DNA of 22,660 bases from JAKFXL01 sp947085765 (lineage in GTDB: Bacteria > Pseudomonadota > Gammaproteobacteria > Tenderiales > Tenderiaceae). The notes under the pieces are model-generated. The model searched no databases and was not told the origin of the DNA. It saw only the letters and a list, made by a program, of their open reading frames with translations. Positions 16,181 to 22,660 of the stretch are shown here, one piece after another (positions within the stretch are counted from its first letter, which is position 1; every line of letters begins with the position of its first letter). The translations under genes were made by a program, and so were the position numbers. The DNA lies in contig CAMTXZ010000147.1 of NCBI GenBank assembly GCA_947085765.1, positions 1 to 22,660 on the forward strand. The letters are read 5' to 3'.

Positions 16181-17854
16181 ATGAGCGAAAGCTTTGCGCA
16201 AATGTTAGAGGAAAGCCTGTCATCCGACCGGATGCAGCCAGGTGCTATTTTTAAAGCCACCGTTATCAGTGTCGACCACAATGTAGTGGTTGTGAATGCT
16301 GGTCTGAAGTCAGATAGTGCTATTCCTGTTGAACAGTTTTACAACGAACAAGGTCAAGTTGACGTCAAAGTCGGCGACGAAATTGAAGTTGCGCTGGAGT
16401 CAGTCGAAGACGGCTTTGGCGAAACCCGTATGTCCCGTGAAAAAGCTGTTCGCGCCCATTCGTGGGTAGTGCTTGAACAGGCCATGAACGACAAGGAAAC
16501 AGTGATTGGTATCATCACCGGCAAGGTCAAGGGTGGTTACACCGTTGAGCTGAATGGCATTCGCGCCTTCCTGCCTGGTTCACTGGTTGATGTACGTCCT
16601 GTTCGTGACGCCGCCCATCTCGAAGGCAAGACTCTGGAGTTCAAGGTTGTTAAGCTTGATCGTCGTCGTAACAACGTGGTTGTCTCCCGCCGTGCAGTGG
16701 TTGAGAGCGAGACCAGCGCTGAGCGTCAGCAACTTCTGGAAAACCTCCAGGAAGGCCAAGTGGTTACAGGTATTGTCAAAAACCTTACCGACTATGGCGC
16801 CTTTATCGATCTGGGTGGTATTGATGGCCTGTTGCACATCACTGACATGGCATGGCGCCGTGTACGTCAGCCTTCTGAGATCGTCAACGTTGGTGATGAA
16901 ATTGAAGTTAAGGTCCTGAAGTTTGATAAAGAGCGTCATCGTGTATCTCTTGGTCTGAAGCAGATGGGTGAAGATCCATGGGAAGACATTTCACGTCGTT
17001 ACCCAGTTAGCAGCCGTCTGAGCGGCAAGGTCACCAACATCGCTGACTACGGTTGTTTTGTTGAGATCGAAAACGGTGTTGAAGGGCTGGTTCACGTATC
17101 CGAAATGGATTGGACCAACAAAAACATTCACCCTTCCAAGGTAGTGCATGTTGGGCAGGAAGTGGATGTTATGGTTCTTGATATTGACGAAGAGCGTCGT
17201 CGTATCTCCCTAGGCATGAAGCAGTGCCAGTCCAATCCATGGGAAGCCTTTGCTGCTACTCACAATAAGGGTGATAAAATCACTGGTACTATCAAGTCCA
17301 TCACTGATTTTGGTGTATTTGTTGGTCTTGACGGTAGTATCGATGGTCTTCTGCATTTGTCTGACCTCTCCTGGAATGAAACTGGAGAAGACGCAGTACG
17401 TGAGTACAAGAAAGGCGATGAGGTTGAGGCTGTTATTCTGGCCATTGACCCAGAGCGTGAGCGTATATCGTTAGGTGTCAAGCAGCTGGACCAAGACCCC
17501 TTCTCCATGTATGTTGGTGAAAACTTAAAGGGCAGTATCGTAAAGGGTACCGTTATTGAAGTTGATGCCAAGATGGCGCTGATACAGTTGGCCGATAGTG
17601 TTGAAGGACATTTGCGTGCTTCCGAACTTTCCCGTGAACAGGTGGAGGATGCCCGTACGGTCTTGAAGGTAGGGGATGAGATTGATGCCAAGTTCATCGG
17701 CGTTGATCGTAAAAACCGCACAATCATGCTGTCCATCAAGGCCAAAGATAACGATGACGAAGCTGATACTGTCAGTGAATACGGTGCTGGCAAAACCAGT
17801 ACTGCCACTACTCTAGGTGATCTAATCAAAGAGAAGATGGAGACCCAGGGCTAG
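16181..17854 (+). CDS. rpsA: 30S ribosomal protein S1
   Basis: A 557-residue protein, the same length as E. coli S1. It has six S1/OB repeats; clear repeat starts are GAIFKATVISVDHNVVVVNAG, GVITGKVKGGYTV-like, GQVVTGIVKNLTDYGAFIDLG, SGKVTNIADYGCFVEIE, TGTIKSITDFGVFVGLD and KGTVIEVDAKMALIQL. The first two bind the ribosome (S2 side) and the rest bind mRNA, helping initiation on messages with weak Shine-Dalgarno sequences. That fits the several weakly preceded starts in the upstream operon. Codon use shifts to GTT/CGT-rich, as expected for a highly expressed gene. It ends in a strong terminator. Confidence 0.98.
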   Translation: MSESFAQMLEESLSSDRMQPGAIFKATVISVDHNVVVVNAGLKSDSAIPVEQFYNEQGQVDVKVGDEIEVALESVEDGFGETRMSREKAVRAHSWVVLEQAMNDKETVIGIITGKVKGGYTVELNGIRAFLPGSLVDVRPVRDAAHLEGKTLEFKVVKLDRRRNNVVVSRRAVVESETSAERQQLLENLQEGQVVTGIVKNLTDYGAFIDLGGIDGLLHITDMAWRRVRQPSEIVNVGDEIEVKVLKFDKERHRVSLGLKQMGEDPWEDISRRYPVSSRLSGKVTNIADYGCFVEIENGVEGLVHVSEMDWTNKNIHPSKVVHVGQEVDVMVLDIDEERRRISLGMKQCQSNPWEAFAATHNKGDKITGTIKSITDFGVFVGLDGSIDGLLHLSDLSWNETGEDAVREYKKGDEVEAVILAIDPERERISLGVKQLDQDPFSMYVGENLKGSIVKGTVIEVDAKMALIQLADSVEGHLRASELSREQVEDARTVLKVGDEIDAKFIGVDRKNRTIMLSIKAKDNDDEADTVSEYGAGKTSTATTLGDLIKEKMETQG

Positions 17855-17874
17855 TTTTTGTTGCAATCCAGATT

Positions 17875-17907
17875 AACCACCCGGATATATCTTCCGGGTG
17901 GTTTTCT
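17875..17907 (+). terminator. intrinsic terminator after rpsA
   Basis: An 11-base perfect stem, AACCACCCGGA paired with TCCGGGTGGTT, closes a 7-base loop and is followed by TTCT. It begins 20 bases after the rpsA stop. It should end the gyrA-rpsA operon. The U-run is short, so some read-through into ihfB is possible. Confidence 0.85.
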
Positions 17908-17915
17908 AAAAGCTG

Positions 17916-17944
17916 TTGTCAAATCACCCAATTTAGGTCAATAT
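17916..17944 (+). promoter_or_regulatory. possible sigma-70 promoter for ihfB
   Basis: TTGTCA (17916-17921, five of six consensus bases) is followed after 17 bases by CAATAT (17939-17944, only three of six). It lies between the rpsA terminator and ihfB, about 50 bases before the start, where a promoter would be needed. The -10 is poor. Confidence 0.35.
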
Positions 17945-17996
17945 CTAACTTTAACAGTGGGCTGCAAGCTCCTGGAAGAGTGGGGAATTATAAGAA

Positions 17997-18305
17997 ATGA
18001 CTAAGTCTGAACTTATAGATTTGTTAGCTCAGCGTCATAAGCACCTTACCTACAAAGATGTGGAATTTGCCGTTAAAACCATGATTGAGCAGATGGCTCA
18101 AAATCTTGCAACCGGAGAACGGATCGAGATTCGAGGGTTTGGCAGTTTCTCACTCCATTTTCGCCCACCAAGAACCGGCAGAAATCCCAAAACGGGAGAT
18201 TCAGTGCCGCTGGATGGTAAGTTTGTCCCCCATTTTAAGCCTGGCAAAGAGCTGAGAGAGCGGGTGAACGAAAGCATAGGTCGGGTTGAAATTACCGAGG
18301 CCTAA
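17997..18305 (+). CDS. ihfB: integration host factor subunit beta
   Basis: A 102-residue DNA-bending protein of the HU/IHF family. IHF is a dimer of alpha and beta subunits that bends DNA at specific sites in replication, recombination and transcription. MTKSELIDLLAQRH at the start, RIEIRGFGSFSLHFRPPRTGRNPKTG in the middle (including the Pro that intercalates in the beta arm) and KFVPHFKPGKELRERV near the end match IhfB and not HU or IhfA. The position downstream of rpsA is the conserved one. The ATG follows AAGAA and a GGGGAA stretch. Confidence 0.96.
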   Translation: MTKSELIDLLAQRHKHLTYKDVEFAVKTMIEQMAQNLATGERIEIRGFGSFSLHFRPPRTGRNPKTGDSVPLDGKFVPHFKPGKELRERVNESIGRVEITEA

Positions 18306-18340
18306 TCCTAAATCAAATCTCCCAAAGGGAGGAGGGAGAG

Positions 18341-18634
18341 ATGTTGAACATCATTACCATCATCTTTTTTATCATCCTAATCATCTTGGGGCTAAGTTTT
18401 TCACTTCTTAATTCCACCTCTGTAGAGTTAAATTACTACTTTAGTAGTATTCAATTACCCCTGGCATTTGCCTTGGTGACAGCTCTGGTGATCGGGGTTT
18501 TGTTCGGGGCATTAGCTGTGTTGAGCATGGTTGTTAAACTTAAACGCGAAACCATGCGTCTTAAAAAGACAATTAGAGCGTCAGAGCGTGAGTTATCACA
18601 GTTGCGAGCCCTGCCCATTAAAGATAAATTCTAG
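18341..18634 (+). CDS. lapA: LapA-domain inner-membrane protein
   Basis: A 97-residue LapA (DUF1049) protein. Two hydrophobic helices at about 4-24 and 41-63 flank NSTSVELNYYFSSIQLPLA, the family's short periplasmic loop. A basic, helical tail (KLKRETMRLKKTIRASERE) faces the cytoplasm. In E. coli LapA is co-encoded with LapB, which controls LPS synthesis by delivering LpxC to FtsH. The gene here appears intact although its usual partner is a remnant. A very strong purine-rich site (GAGGGAG) precedes the start. Part of this site lies in a small hairpin, CTCCC-AAA-GGGAG (18319-18331), which may tune translation. Confidence 0.92.
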   Translation: MLNIITIIFFIILIILGLSFSLLNSTSVELNYYFSSIQLPLAFALVTALVIGVLFGALAVLSMVVKLKRETMRLKKTIRASERELSQLRALPIKDKF

Positions 18635-18637
18635 TTC

Positions 18638-18890
18638 ATGCTTGACTCCTGTTGTTATGCCTATGGCTGCCGCATCGGGATGGTATTTAGCAAAAAAGAA
18701 CATCAAAAACCATCTAACAATCAGTGATCCAGGCCGCATCAAGACTATTAAGGTCTTAACTACATTCTCAATGAAGAGCCGGGCAAATCTGTTTACCTTT
18801 TTTTTAAATTTTTCGAGTTAGGTGCTGACACACTTAGGTATTGCCTTGGCTGCAAATGCTGGTCCTGTGTCAAACCAATACAAGAGTTCC
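18638..18890 (+). pseudogene. lapB: decayed N-terminal remnant of lapB (YciM)
   Basis: This region stands where lapB is expected, 3 bases after the lapA stop, but no intact reading frame exists. Three LapB-like segments can be read in different frames. ATG CTT GA then CTC CTG TTG TTA, with single bases apparently lost, gives the MLELLLL membrane start. PMAAASGWYLAKK (from about 18660) matches the conserved AAxSGWYxxRR. DY-stop-GLNYILNEEPGKSV followed by YLFFKFFELGAD (18743-18829) matches RDYxxGLNYLLNEQPDKA(V/I)D of the first TPR. HLGIALAAN (from 18831, another frame) may continue as the ETHLALGNL helix. E. coli LapB has 389 residues; here everything after about residue 75, with the TPRs and the C-terminal rubredoxin-like metal site, is missing. 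The family assignment comes from memory of LapB sequences and needs an alignment. Confidence 0.72.
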
Positions 18891-18911
18891 AGTGGGGTGA
18901 AAACATTTAAC

Positions 18912-19619
18912 ATGACAGATAACAACCGAATTATTGTTGCCCTGGATTATGGCAATGCAACTGATGCGCTCATTATGGCGGATCAGCTTGATCCAGCCCG
19001 TTGCCGCCTGAAGATAGGTAAAGAGCTGTTTACCCGTGAAGGCCCCGGCATGGTCACCCAGTTACAAAACCGTGGTTTTGAGCTGTTTCTGGATTTGAAA
19101 TTTCATGACATCCCTAATACCGTTGCCGCCGCCTGTTCTGCCGCTGCCGATCTGGGTGTCTGGATGGTCAATGTGCACGCGTTGGGTGGGCAGCGCATGA
19201 TGGACTCTGCACGCAAAGCTATTGACGCTCATGACCATAAGACACTATTGATTGCCGTCACCATACTTACCAGCATGACAACAGAAGATCTGGGGCAAAT
19301 TGGCATTTCAGATACCCCGGAAGAGATGGTATTGCGACTGGCAACATTGGCAAACGAGTCGGGACTTGACGGTGTAGTCTGCTCTGCCCAAGAGGTGGAT
19401 AGACTGAATAAGGCTATTACAGATAAATTTCTCTTCGTAACCCCTGGAGTACGCCCGGAAGGTAGTGATGCTGGGGACCAGCGTAGAGTTATGACGCCAG
19501 AATCGGCCATAAGATCAGGGGCAAGTTATCTGGTAATTGGCCGGCCCATTACACAGGCCGCTGATCCACTGTTGGCATTCGACAAAATTTGGCAACAAGT
19601 CAACAATACCACCGCTTGA
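18912..19619 (+). CDS. pyrF: orotidine 5'-phosphate decarboxylase
   Basis: A 235-residue TIM-barrel enzyme that makes UMP from OMP, the last step of pyrimidine synthesis. The catalytic D-x-K-x-x-D is in FLDLKFHDIPNT (Asp61, Lys63, Asp66), with Lys34 in CRLKIGKELF. VTPGVRP and ASYLVIGRPIT form the phosphate-binding end. The frame is open back to a GTG at 18822, but the first 30 codons of that extension are unlike PyrF and lie in the lapB remnant. The ATG at 18912, with GGGGTGA upstream, gives the normal length and N-terminus MTDNNRIIVALDYG. In E. coli pyrF also follows lapA-lapB, which helps confirm that lapB once lay here. Confidence 0.96.
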   Translation: MTDNNRIIVALDYGNATDALIMADQLDPARCRLKIGKELFTREGPGMVTQLQNRGFELFLDLKFHDIPNTVAAACSAAADLGVWMVNVHALGGQRMMDSARKAIDAHDHKTLLIAVTILTSMTTEDLGQIGISDTPEEMVLRLATLANESGLDGVVCSAQEVDRLNKAITDKFLFVTPGVRPEGSDAGDQRRVMTPESAIRSGASYLVIGRPITQAADPLLAFDKIWQQVNNTTA

Positions 19620-19693
19620 CTCGACAGTTTTTAATTGGCATTCTTTTTCCGCAGTTGAAACAACTACAACACTACATACGCAAGGAGAATAGA

Positions 19694-19975
19694 ATGATTA
19701 AACATCTGACTTTAGCGGTTGCACTATTATTTGGTAGTTTTGTTTTACATGCGGCAGAATTGGTTAATATTAATACTGCAAATGCAGACGCCATAGCCAA
19801 AAGTGTGAGTGGCATTGGTATGGTAAAGGCCGAGGCTATTGTTAAGTATCGTGAAAAAAATGGCCCCTATAAAAGTGTTGATGATCTAAGCAAGGTCAGT
19901 GGTATAGGTGATGGTACTGTCAAAAAAATTCGCTCTCAAGTTACCGTATCTTCATTAGATAAAACTAAAAAATAA
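19694..19975 (+). CDS. ComEA-like secreted helix-hairpin-helix protein
   Basis: A 93-residue protein with a signal peptide (1-20, ending LHA) and one ComEA domain: ELVNINTANADAIAKSVSGIGMVKAEAIVKYREKNGPY followed by SVDDLSKVSGIGDGTVKKI. The two SGIG hairpins bind the DNA backbone without sequence preference. In naturally competent gammaproteobacteria a small periplasmic ComEA of this size pulls incoming DNA through the outer membrane. The same family also includes proteins of unknown role outside competence, so uptake is inferred. The start at 19694 has a perfect AAGGAG 6 bases upstream; the frame extends back to 19589 inside pyrF, but that extension is not needed. The gene is AT-rich and is closed by a strong terminator. 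Confidence 0.88.
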   Translation: MIKHLTLAVALLFGSFVLHAAELVNINTANADAIAKSVSGIGMVKAEAIVKYREKNGPYKSVDDLSKVSGIGDGTVKKIRSQVTVSSLDKTKK

Positions 19976-19989
19976 TTACTCGAAGCTTT

Positions 19990-20019
19990 AAAACGCCGTG
20001 CACCGCACGGCGTTTTTTT
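19990..20019 (+). terminator. intrinsic terminator after the ComEA-like gene
   Basis: AAAACGCCGTGC pairs with GCACGGCGTTTT (12 bases, no mismatch) around a 3-base loop, and the T-run continues to seven. It begins 14 bases after the stop codon. The A-run on the left means it may also work on the other strand, but no minus-strand gene ends here. Confidence 0.92.
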
Positions 20020-20047
20020 GAAAAAAACAATCATCTGTAACAATGAT
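20018..20047 (+). promoter_or_regulatory. possible promoter for manC
   Basis: TTGAAA (20018-20023, five of six) is followed after 18 bases by AATGAT (20042-20047, four of six). It starts on the last bases of the preceding terminator and would give a leader of only about a dozen bases. It fills the need for a promoter in this 46-base gap but is not strong. Confidence 0.3.
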
Positions 20048-20065
20048 AGGGCAGTATATTAACGC

Positions 20066-21523
20066 ATGAATATTCAACCGGTTATTCTTAGCGGTGGCTC
20101 CGGAACTCGGCTATGGCCACTGTCTCGAGAGCACTATCCAAAGCAGCTAATTGCCCTCTATGGTAATCATAGCTTGCTGCAGGAGACCTTACTCAGGCTA
20201 AACGGGTTGGATAAAAAATCTGTAGACGTTCAGATGCAGCCTCCTCTAATCGTTTCCAACGAAGAGCACCGCTTTCTCGTGGCGGAGCAGATTCGCCAGG
20301 TTGGCTGTTCGTTTGAAAAAATTATCCTTGAGCCTGTTGGCCGCAATACTGCTCCCGCGTTGACACTTGCAGCGCTGGCAGCCACCAGAGAGGGGCAAGA
20401 TCCCCTGCTACTGGTCATGCCTGCCGATCACGTCATTCAAAATGTAGATGCTTTTCAGCAAACCCTGCTTAACGGGGCAGCATTAGCTGAAAACAGTTAC
20501 CTTGTGACCTTCGGTATCGTGCCGTGCTCGCCCGAGACCGGCTACGGTTACATTATGAAAGGCGTCGAATTAAGTGGCGACGCTACCACTATTGCCCGTT
20601 TTGTTGAAAAGCCAGATATAGCCACAGCCGAGCAGTACCTGCAGTCGGGACAATATCTTTGGAACAGCGGCATGTTTATGATGCGTGCGTCGCTCTGGCT
20701 CCAGGCGATTAATCTGCATCAGCCAGCAATTGCTGCCGCCAGTAAGGCCGCATTTGATGCTGGTAGCGAGGACGTTGATTTTTACCGTGTCGACAAACGG
20801 CTATTCGGTGACTGCCCGAGTGACTCCATTGACTACGCGGTGATGGAGAAGATCGTGACCACTGAAGCTGACCGTGCCAATGGGATTAAAGGCGCAATGA
20901 TACCGCTGAATGCCGCCTGGTCAGATGTTGGCTCCTGGACAAGTCTTTGGGAGGTGAGTCCACACGATGAGGTGGGCAATGTAATCAAGGGGGACGTCTA
21001 TACCCTTGCCACCAAAAACAGCCTGTTGATATCCGAACACCGCATTCTCGCCACTGCTGGGCTGGAGGATATGATCGTTATAGAGACGGCCGATGCTGTG
21101 ATGGTTGCCCACAAGGATCAGGCTCAAGAGGTCAAAAAACTGGTAGAGCTGATCAAGGCCGATGGCCGTACACAGCACCAGAGTCATCGCAAGGTCTATC
21201 GCCCCTGGGGCTGTTATGAAGCGATTGACAGCGGCGAGCGCTTTCAGGTGAAGCGTATCACCGTCAATCCAGGCGCTGCATTATCGCTGCAGATGCACCA
21301 CCATCGCGCTGAGCACTGGGTGGTTGTCAAAGGCACAGCCAAAGTCACTTCGGGTGAACAACAGCTGCTGCTGACCGAGAACCAGTCCACATACATCCCG
21401 ATAGGTGTTAAACACCGCCTTGAAAATCCCGGCACCATTCCACTGGAACTTATTGAAGTGCAGTCCGGCAGTTACCTGGGGGAAGATGATATCGTCCGGT
21501 TTGAGGATGTTTATGGCCGATAA
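20066..21523 (+). CDS. manC: mannose-1-phosphate guanylyltransferase / mannose-6-phosphate isomerase (type II PMI-GMP)
   Basis: A 485-residue bifunctional enzyme of the AlgA/ManC/XanB type. The N-terminal nucleotidyltransferase has LSGGSGTRLWPLSREHYPKQ (8-27), the FVEKPD motif, WNSGMFMMRASL and DYAVMEKI. It makes GDP-mannose from mannose 1-phosphate and GTP. The C-terminal cupin (about 375-485) has VYRPWGCYE and the metal-binding MHHHRAEHW (410-418), which isomerises fructose 6-phosphate to mannose 6-phosphate. GDP-mannose feeds LPS, capsule or exopolysaccharide. The gene starts a new unit after a terminator and has only a distant AGGG upstream of its ATG. The next gene supplies dTDP-sugars, so a surface polysaccharide locus probably begins here. 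Confidence 0.95.
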   Translation: MNIQPVILSGGSGTRLWPLSREHYPKQLIALYGNHSLLQETLLRLNGLDKKSVDVQMQPPLIVSNEEHRFLVAEQIRQVGCSFEKIILEPVGRNTAPALTLAALAATREGQDPLLLVMPADHVIQNVDAFQQTLLNGAALAENSYLVTFGIVPCSPETGYGYIMKGVELSGDATTIARFVEKPDIATAEQYLQSGQYLWNSGMFMMRASLWLQAINLHQPAIAAASKAAFDAGSEDVDFYRVDKRLFGDCPSDSIDYAVMEKIVTTEADRANGIKGAMIPLNAAWSDVGSWTSLWEVSPHDEVGNVIKGDVYTLATKNSLLISEHRILATAGLEDMIVIETADAVMVAHKDQAQEVKKLVELIKADGRTQHQSHRKVYRPWGCYEAIDSGERFQVKRITVNPGAALSLQMHHHRAEHWVVVKGTAKVTSGEQQLLLTENQSTYIPIGVKHRLENPGTIPLELIEVQSGSYLGEDDIVRFEDVYGR

Positions 21524-21568
21524 GTTATTGTCTATTATCTCTTTCTCTGTTTTTGTGGTTATAGATTT

Positions 21569-21579
21569 TGTGGTAGCAT
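21569..21579 (+). promoter_or_regulatory. weak ops-like (RfaH-type) element upstream of rmlB
   Basis: TGTGGTAGCAT shares the GGTAGC core and 8 of 11 positions with the ops element GGCGGTAGCGT that recruits RfaH to polysaccharide operons. It lies 78 bases before rmlB in the 133-base gap after manC. It also overlaps the second copy of a 9-base direct repeat, TTTTGTGGT (21551-21559 and 21566-21574). TATAGT at 21588-21593 could be a -10 element. The evidence is a partial match only. Confidence 0.25.
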
Positions 21580-21656
21580 TACCCCCCTATAGTTCTTGTT
21601 TAGACAATGGCCAGCAGATCACCAACATATAGGCTGTGGATAGGGGTAGGGGAAAG

Positions 21657-22660
21657 ATGTTAACTACAGTGCTTGTTACCGGTGGTGCCGGATTTATCGG
21701 TTCTAATTTTGTGCTTGATTGGCTTGCGTCATCAGACGAGCCGGTTATCAATCTCGATAAGCTTACCTACGCTGGAAATCTGCAAAATCTTGAAACGCTG
21801 AAAGATGATAAGCGCCATATATTCATTCAAGGCGATATTGGCGATCATAATCTGGTGCTAGGGTTGCTGCGTGAACACAACGTACGTGCAGTGATCAATT
21901 TCGCCGCCGAGAGCCACGTTGATCGCTCCATCGACGGCCCAGAAGAGTTTATCCAGACCAATGTAGTCGGCACTTTCCACCTGCTGGAGGCGGTGCGTGA
22001 CTATTGGGGTGGTCTTGCTGAAAACGACAAGTCGACATTCAGGTTTTTGCACGTCTCCACTGATGAGGTCTACGGCTCACTGGAGAAGAACGATCCCCCG
22101 TTTGCTGAGACCAACCGCTATGAACCTAATAGCCCATACTCAGCCAGCAAGGCTGCCAGTGATCACCTGGTGCGCGCCTATCATCACACCTATGGCCTGC
22201 CAGTACTGACCACCAACTGCTCCAACAACTACGGCCCTTACCACTTCCCAGAAAAGCTGATTCCGTTGTGTATTCACAATGCACTTACCGGCAAACCATT
22301 GCCTATCTATGGTGATGGCCAACAGGTAAGGGACTGGCTCTATGTAAAAGACCACTGCTCCGCCATTCGCCGTGTGCTTGAAGCGGGCAAAGTAGGGGAG
22401 ACCTATAACGTTGGTGGTTGGAACGAAAAACCCAATCTTGATGTGGTTCAGACCCTGTGCTCCATACTTGACGATCTAAAGCCGCGCAGTGATGGGCGCC
22501 CTTATGCCGATCAGATCAGCTATGTCAAAGATCGTCTCGGCCATGATCGCCGCTACGCCATCGATGCCCGCAGGCTCGAACGTGAGCTGGGCTGGCGCCC
22601 CGCCGAGACCTTCGAAACCGGCATTAAAAAAACCGTGCAGTGGTATCTCGACAACCAGGA
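21657..22660 (+). CDS. rfbB: dTDP-glucose 4,6-dehydratase, partial (runs off right edge)
   Basis: The first 334 codons of an extended short-chain dehydrogenase, close to the full family length of about 355. The NAD-binding motif is VTGGAGFIGSN (7-17). The catalytic T-D-E is in HVSTDEVYG (135-137) and Y-x-x-x-K in YSASKAASD (Tyr161, Lys165). NNYGPYHFPEKLIPL, YGDGQQVRDWLYVKDH and YNVGGWNEKPN are specific for RmlB/RfbB rather than GDP-mannose or UDP-glucose enzymes. It makes dTDP-4-keto-6-deoxyglucose, the precursor of rhamnose and related sugars. The start has GGGGAAAG immediately upstream. The rest of an rml or O-antigen cluster would be expected beyond the window. Confidence 0.96.
   Translation, partial: MLTTVLVTGGAGFIGSNFVLDWLASSDEPVINLDKLTYAGNLQNLETLKDDKRHIFIQGDIGDHNLVLGLLREHNVRAVINFAAESHVDRSIDGPEEFIQTNVVGTFHLLEAVRDYWGGLAENDKSTFRFLHVSTDEVYGSLEKNDPPFAETNRYEPNSPYSASKAASDHLVRAYHHTYGLPVLTTNCSNNYGPYHFPEKLIPLCIHNALTGKPLPIYGDGQQVRDWLYVKDHCSAIRRVLEAGKVGETYNVGGWNEKPNLDVVQTLCSILDDLKPRSDGRPYADQISYVKDRLGHDRRYAIDARRLERELGWRPAETFETGIKKTVQWYLDNQ

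Noticed and set aside
18531..18821. A 96-codon open frame overlapping lapA as an independent small gene
   Set aside because: Its first third is lapA in another frame and its middle reads PMAAASGWYLAKK, which is the lapB remnant; it has no ribosome-binding site.
1..22660. CRISPR array, tRNA gene, insertion sequence or prophage
   Set aside because: No regularly spaced repeats, cloverleaf-like segments, transposase or integrase frames, or long terminal inverted repeats were seen.

Overview
The window is a chromosomal segment of a gammaproteobacterium. The backbone order gyrA-serC-pheA-(aroF)-tyrA-aroA-cmk-rpsA-ihfB-lapA-pyrF, with mtaD and mtnA on the left, is the arrangement known from Pseudomonas and many Chromatiales/Thiotrichales-type genomes. 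IhfB, LapA and a 557-residue six-repeat S1 protein also point to Gammaproteobacteria. Species cannot be named from the sequence. The backbone looks moderately GC-rich and the lapA-comEA stretch is visibly richer in A+T.

Left region (1-7108). A partial mtaD (minus strand) and mtnA (plus strand) belong to the same methylthioadenosine salvage route, but they are separated here by about 5.4 kb. That space holds a compact plus-strand operon: a TonB-dependent outer-membrane receptor, a secreted Asp-box (sialidase-fold) protein with a C-x-C-C motif, a TlpA/ResA-like thioredoxin and a dedicated TonB. A small OmpA-family periplasmic protein faces it on the minus strand. This looks like a self-contained import system, probably for a metal or metal complex. 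That reading rests on context, and the ligand is not known.

Central region (7247-17854). gyrA, serC, pheA, a type I-beta DAHP synthase, tyrA, aroA and cmk are all on the plus strand with gaps of 5 to 37 bases, and rpsA follows after a 163-base structured leader. This operon joins DNA gyrase, serine/PLP synthesis, the entry and branch steps of aromatic amino acid synthesis, CMP kinase and ribosomal protein S1. A strong intrinsic terminator follows rpsA.

Right region (17908-22660). ihfB and lapA are followed by a decayed remnant of lapB instead of the intact gene. Three short LapB-like segments can be read in different frames within about 255 bases, and the rest of the gene (roughly 900 bases by E. 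coli LapB length) is gone. pyrF and a small ComEA-like helix-hairpin-helix protein come next, closed by a strong terminator. A surface-polysaccharide precursor region then begins with manC/algA (GDP-mannose) and a partial rmlB (dTDP-sugar), the latter behind a weak ops-like element.

The observations most worth following up are the lapB erosion next to an intact lapA, and the receptor / C-x-C-C propeller / thioredoxin / TonB cassette lodged inside a conserved housekeeping neighbourhood.
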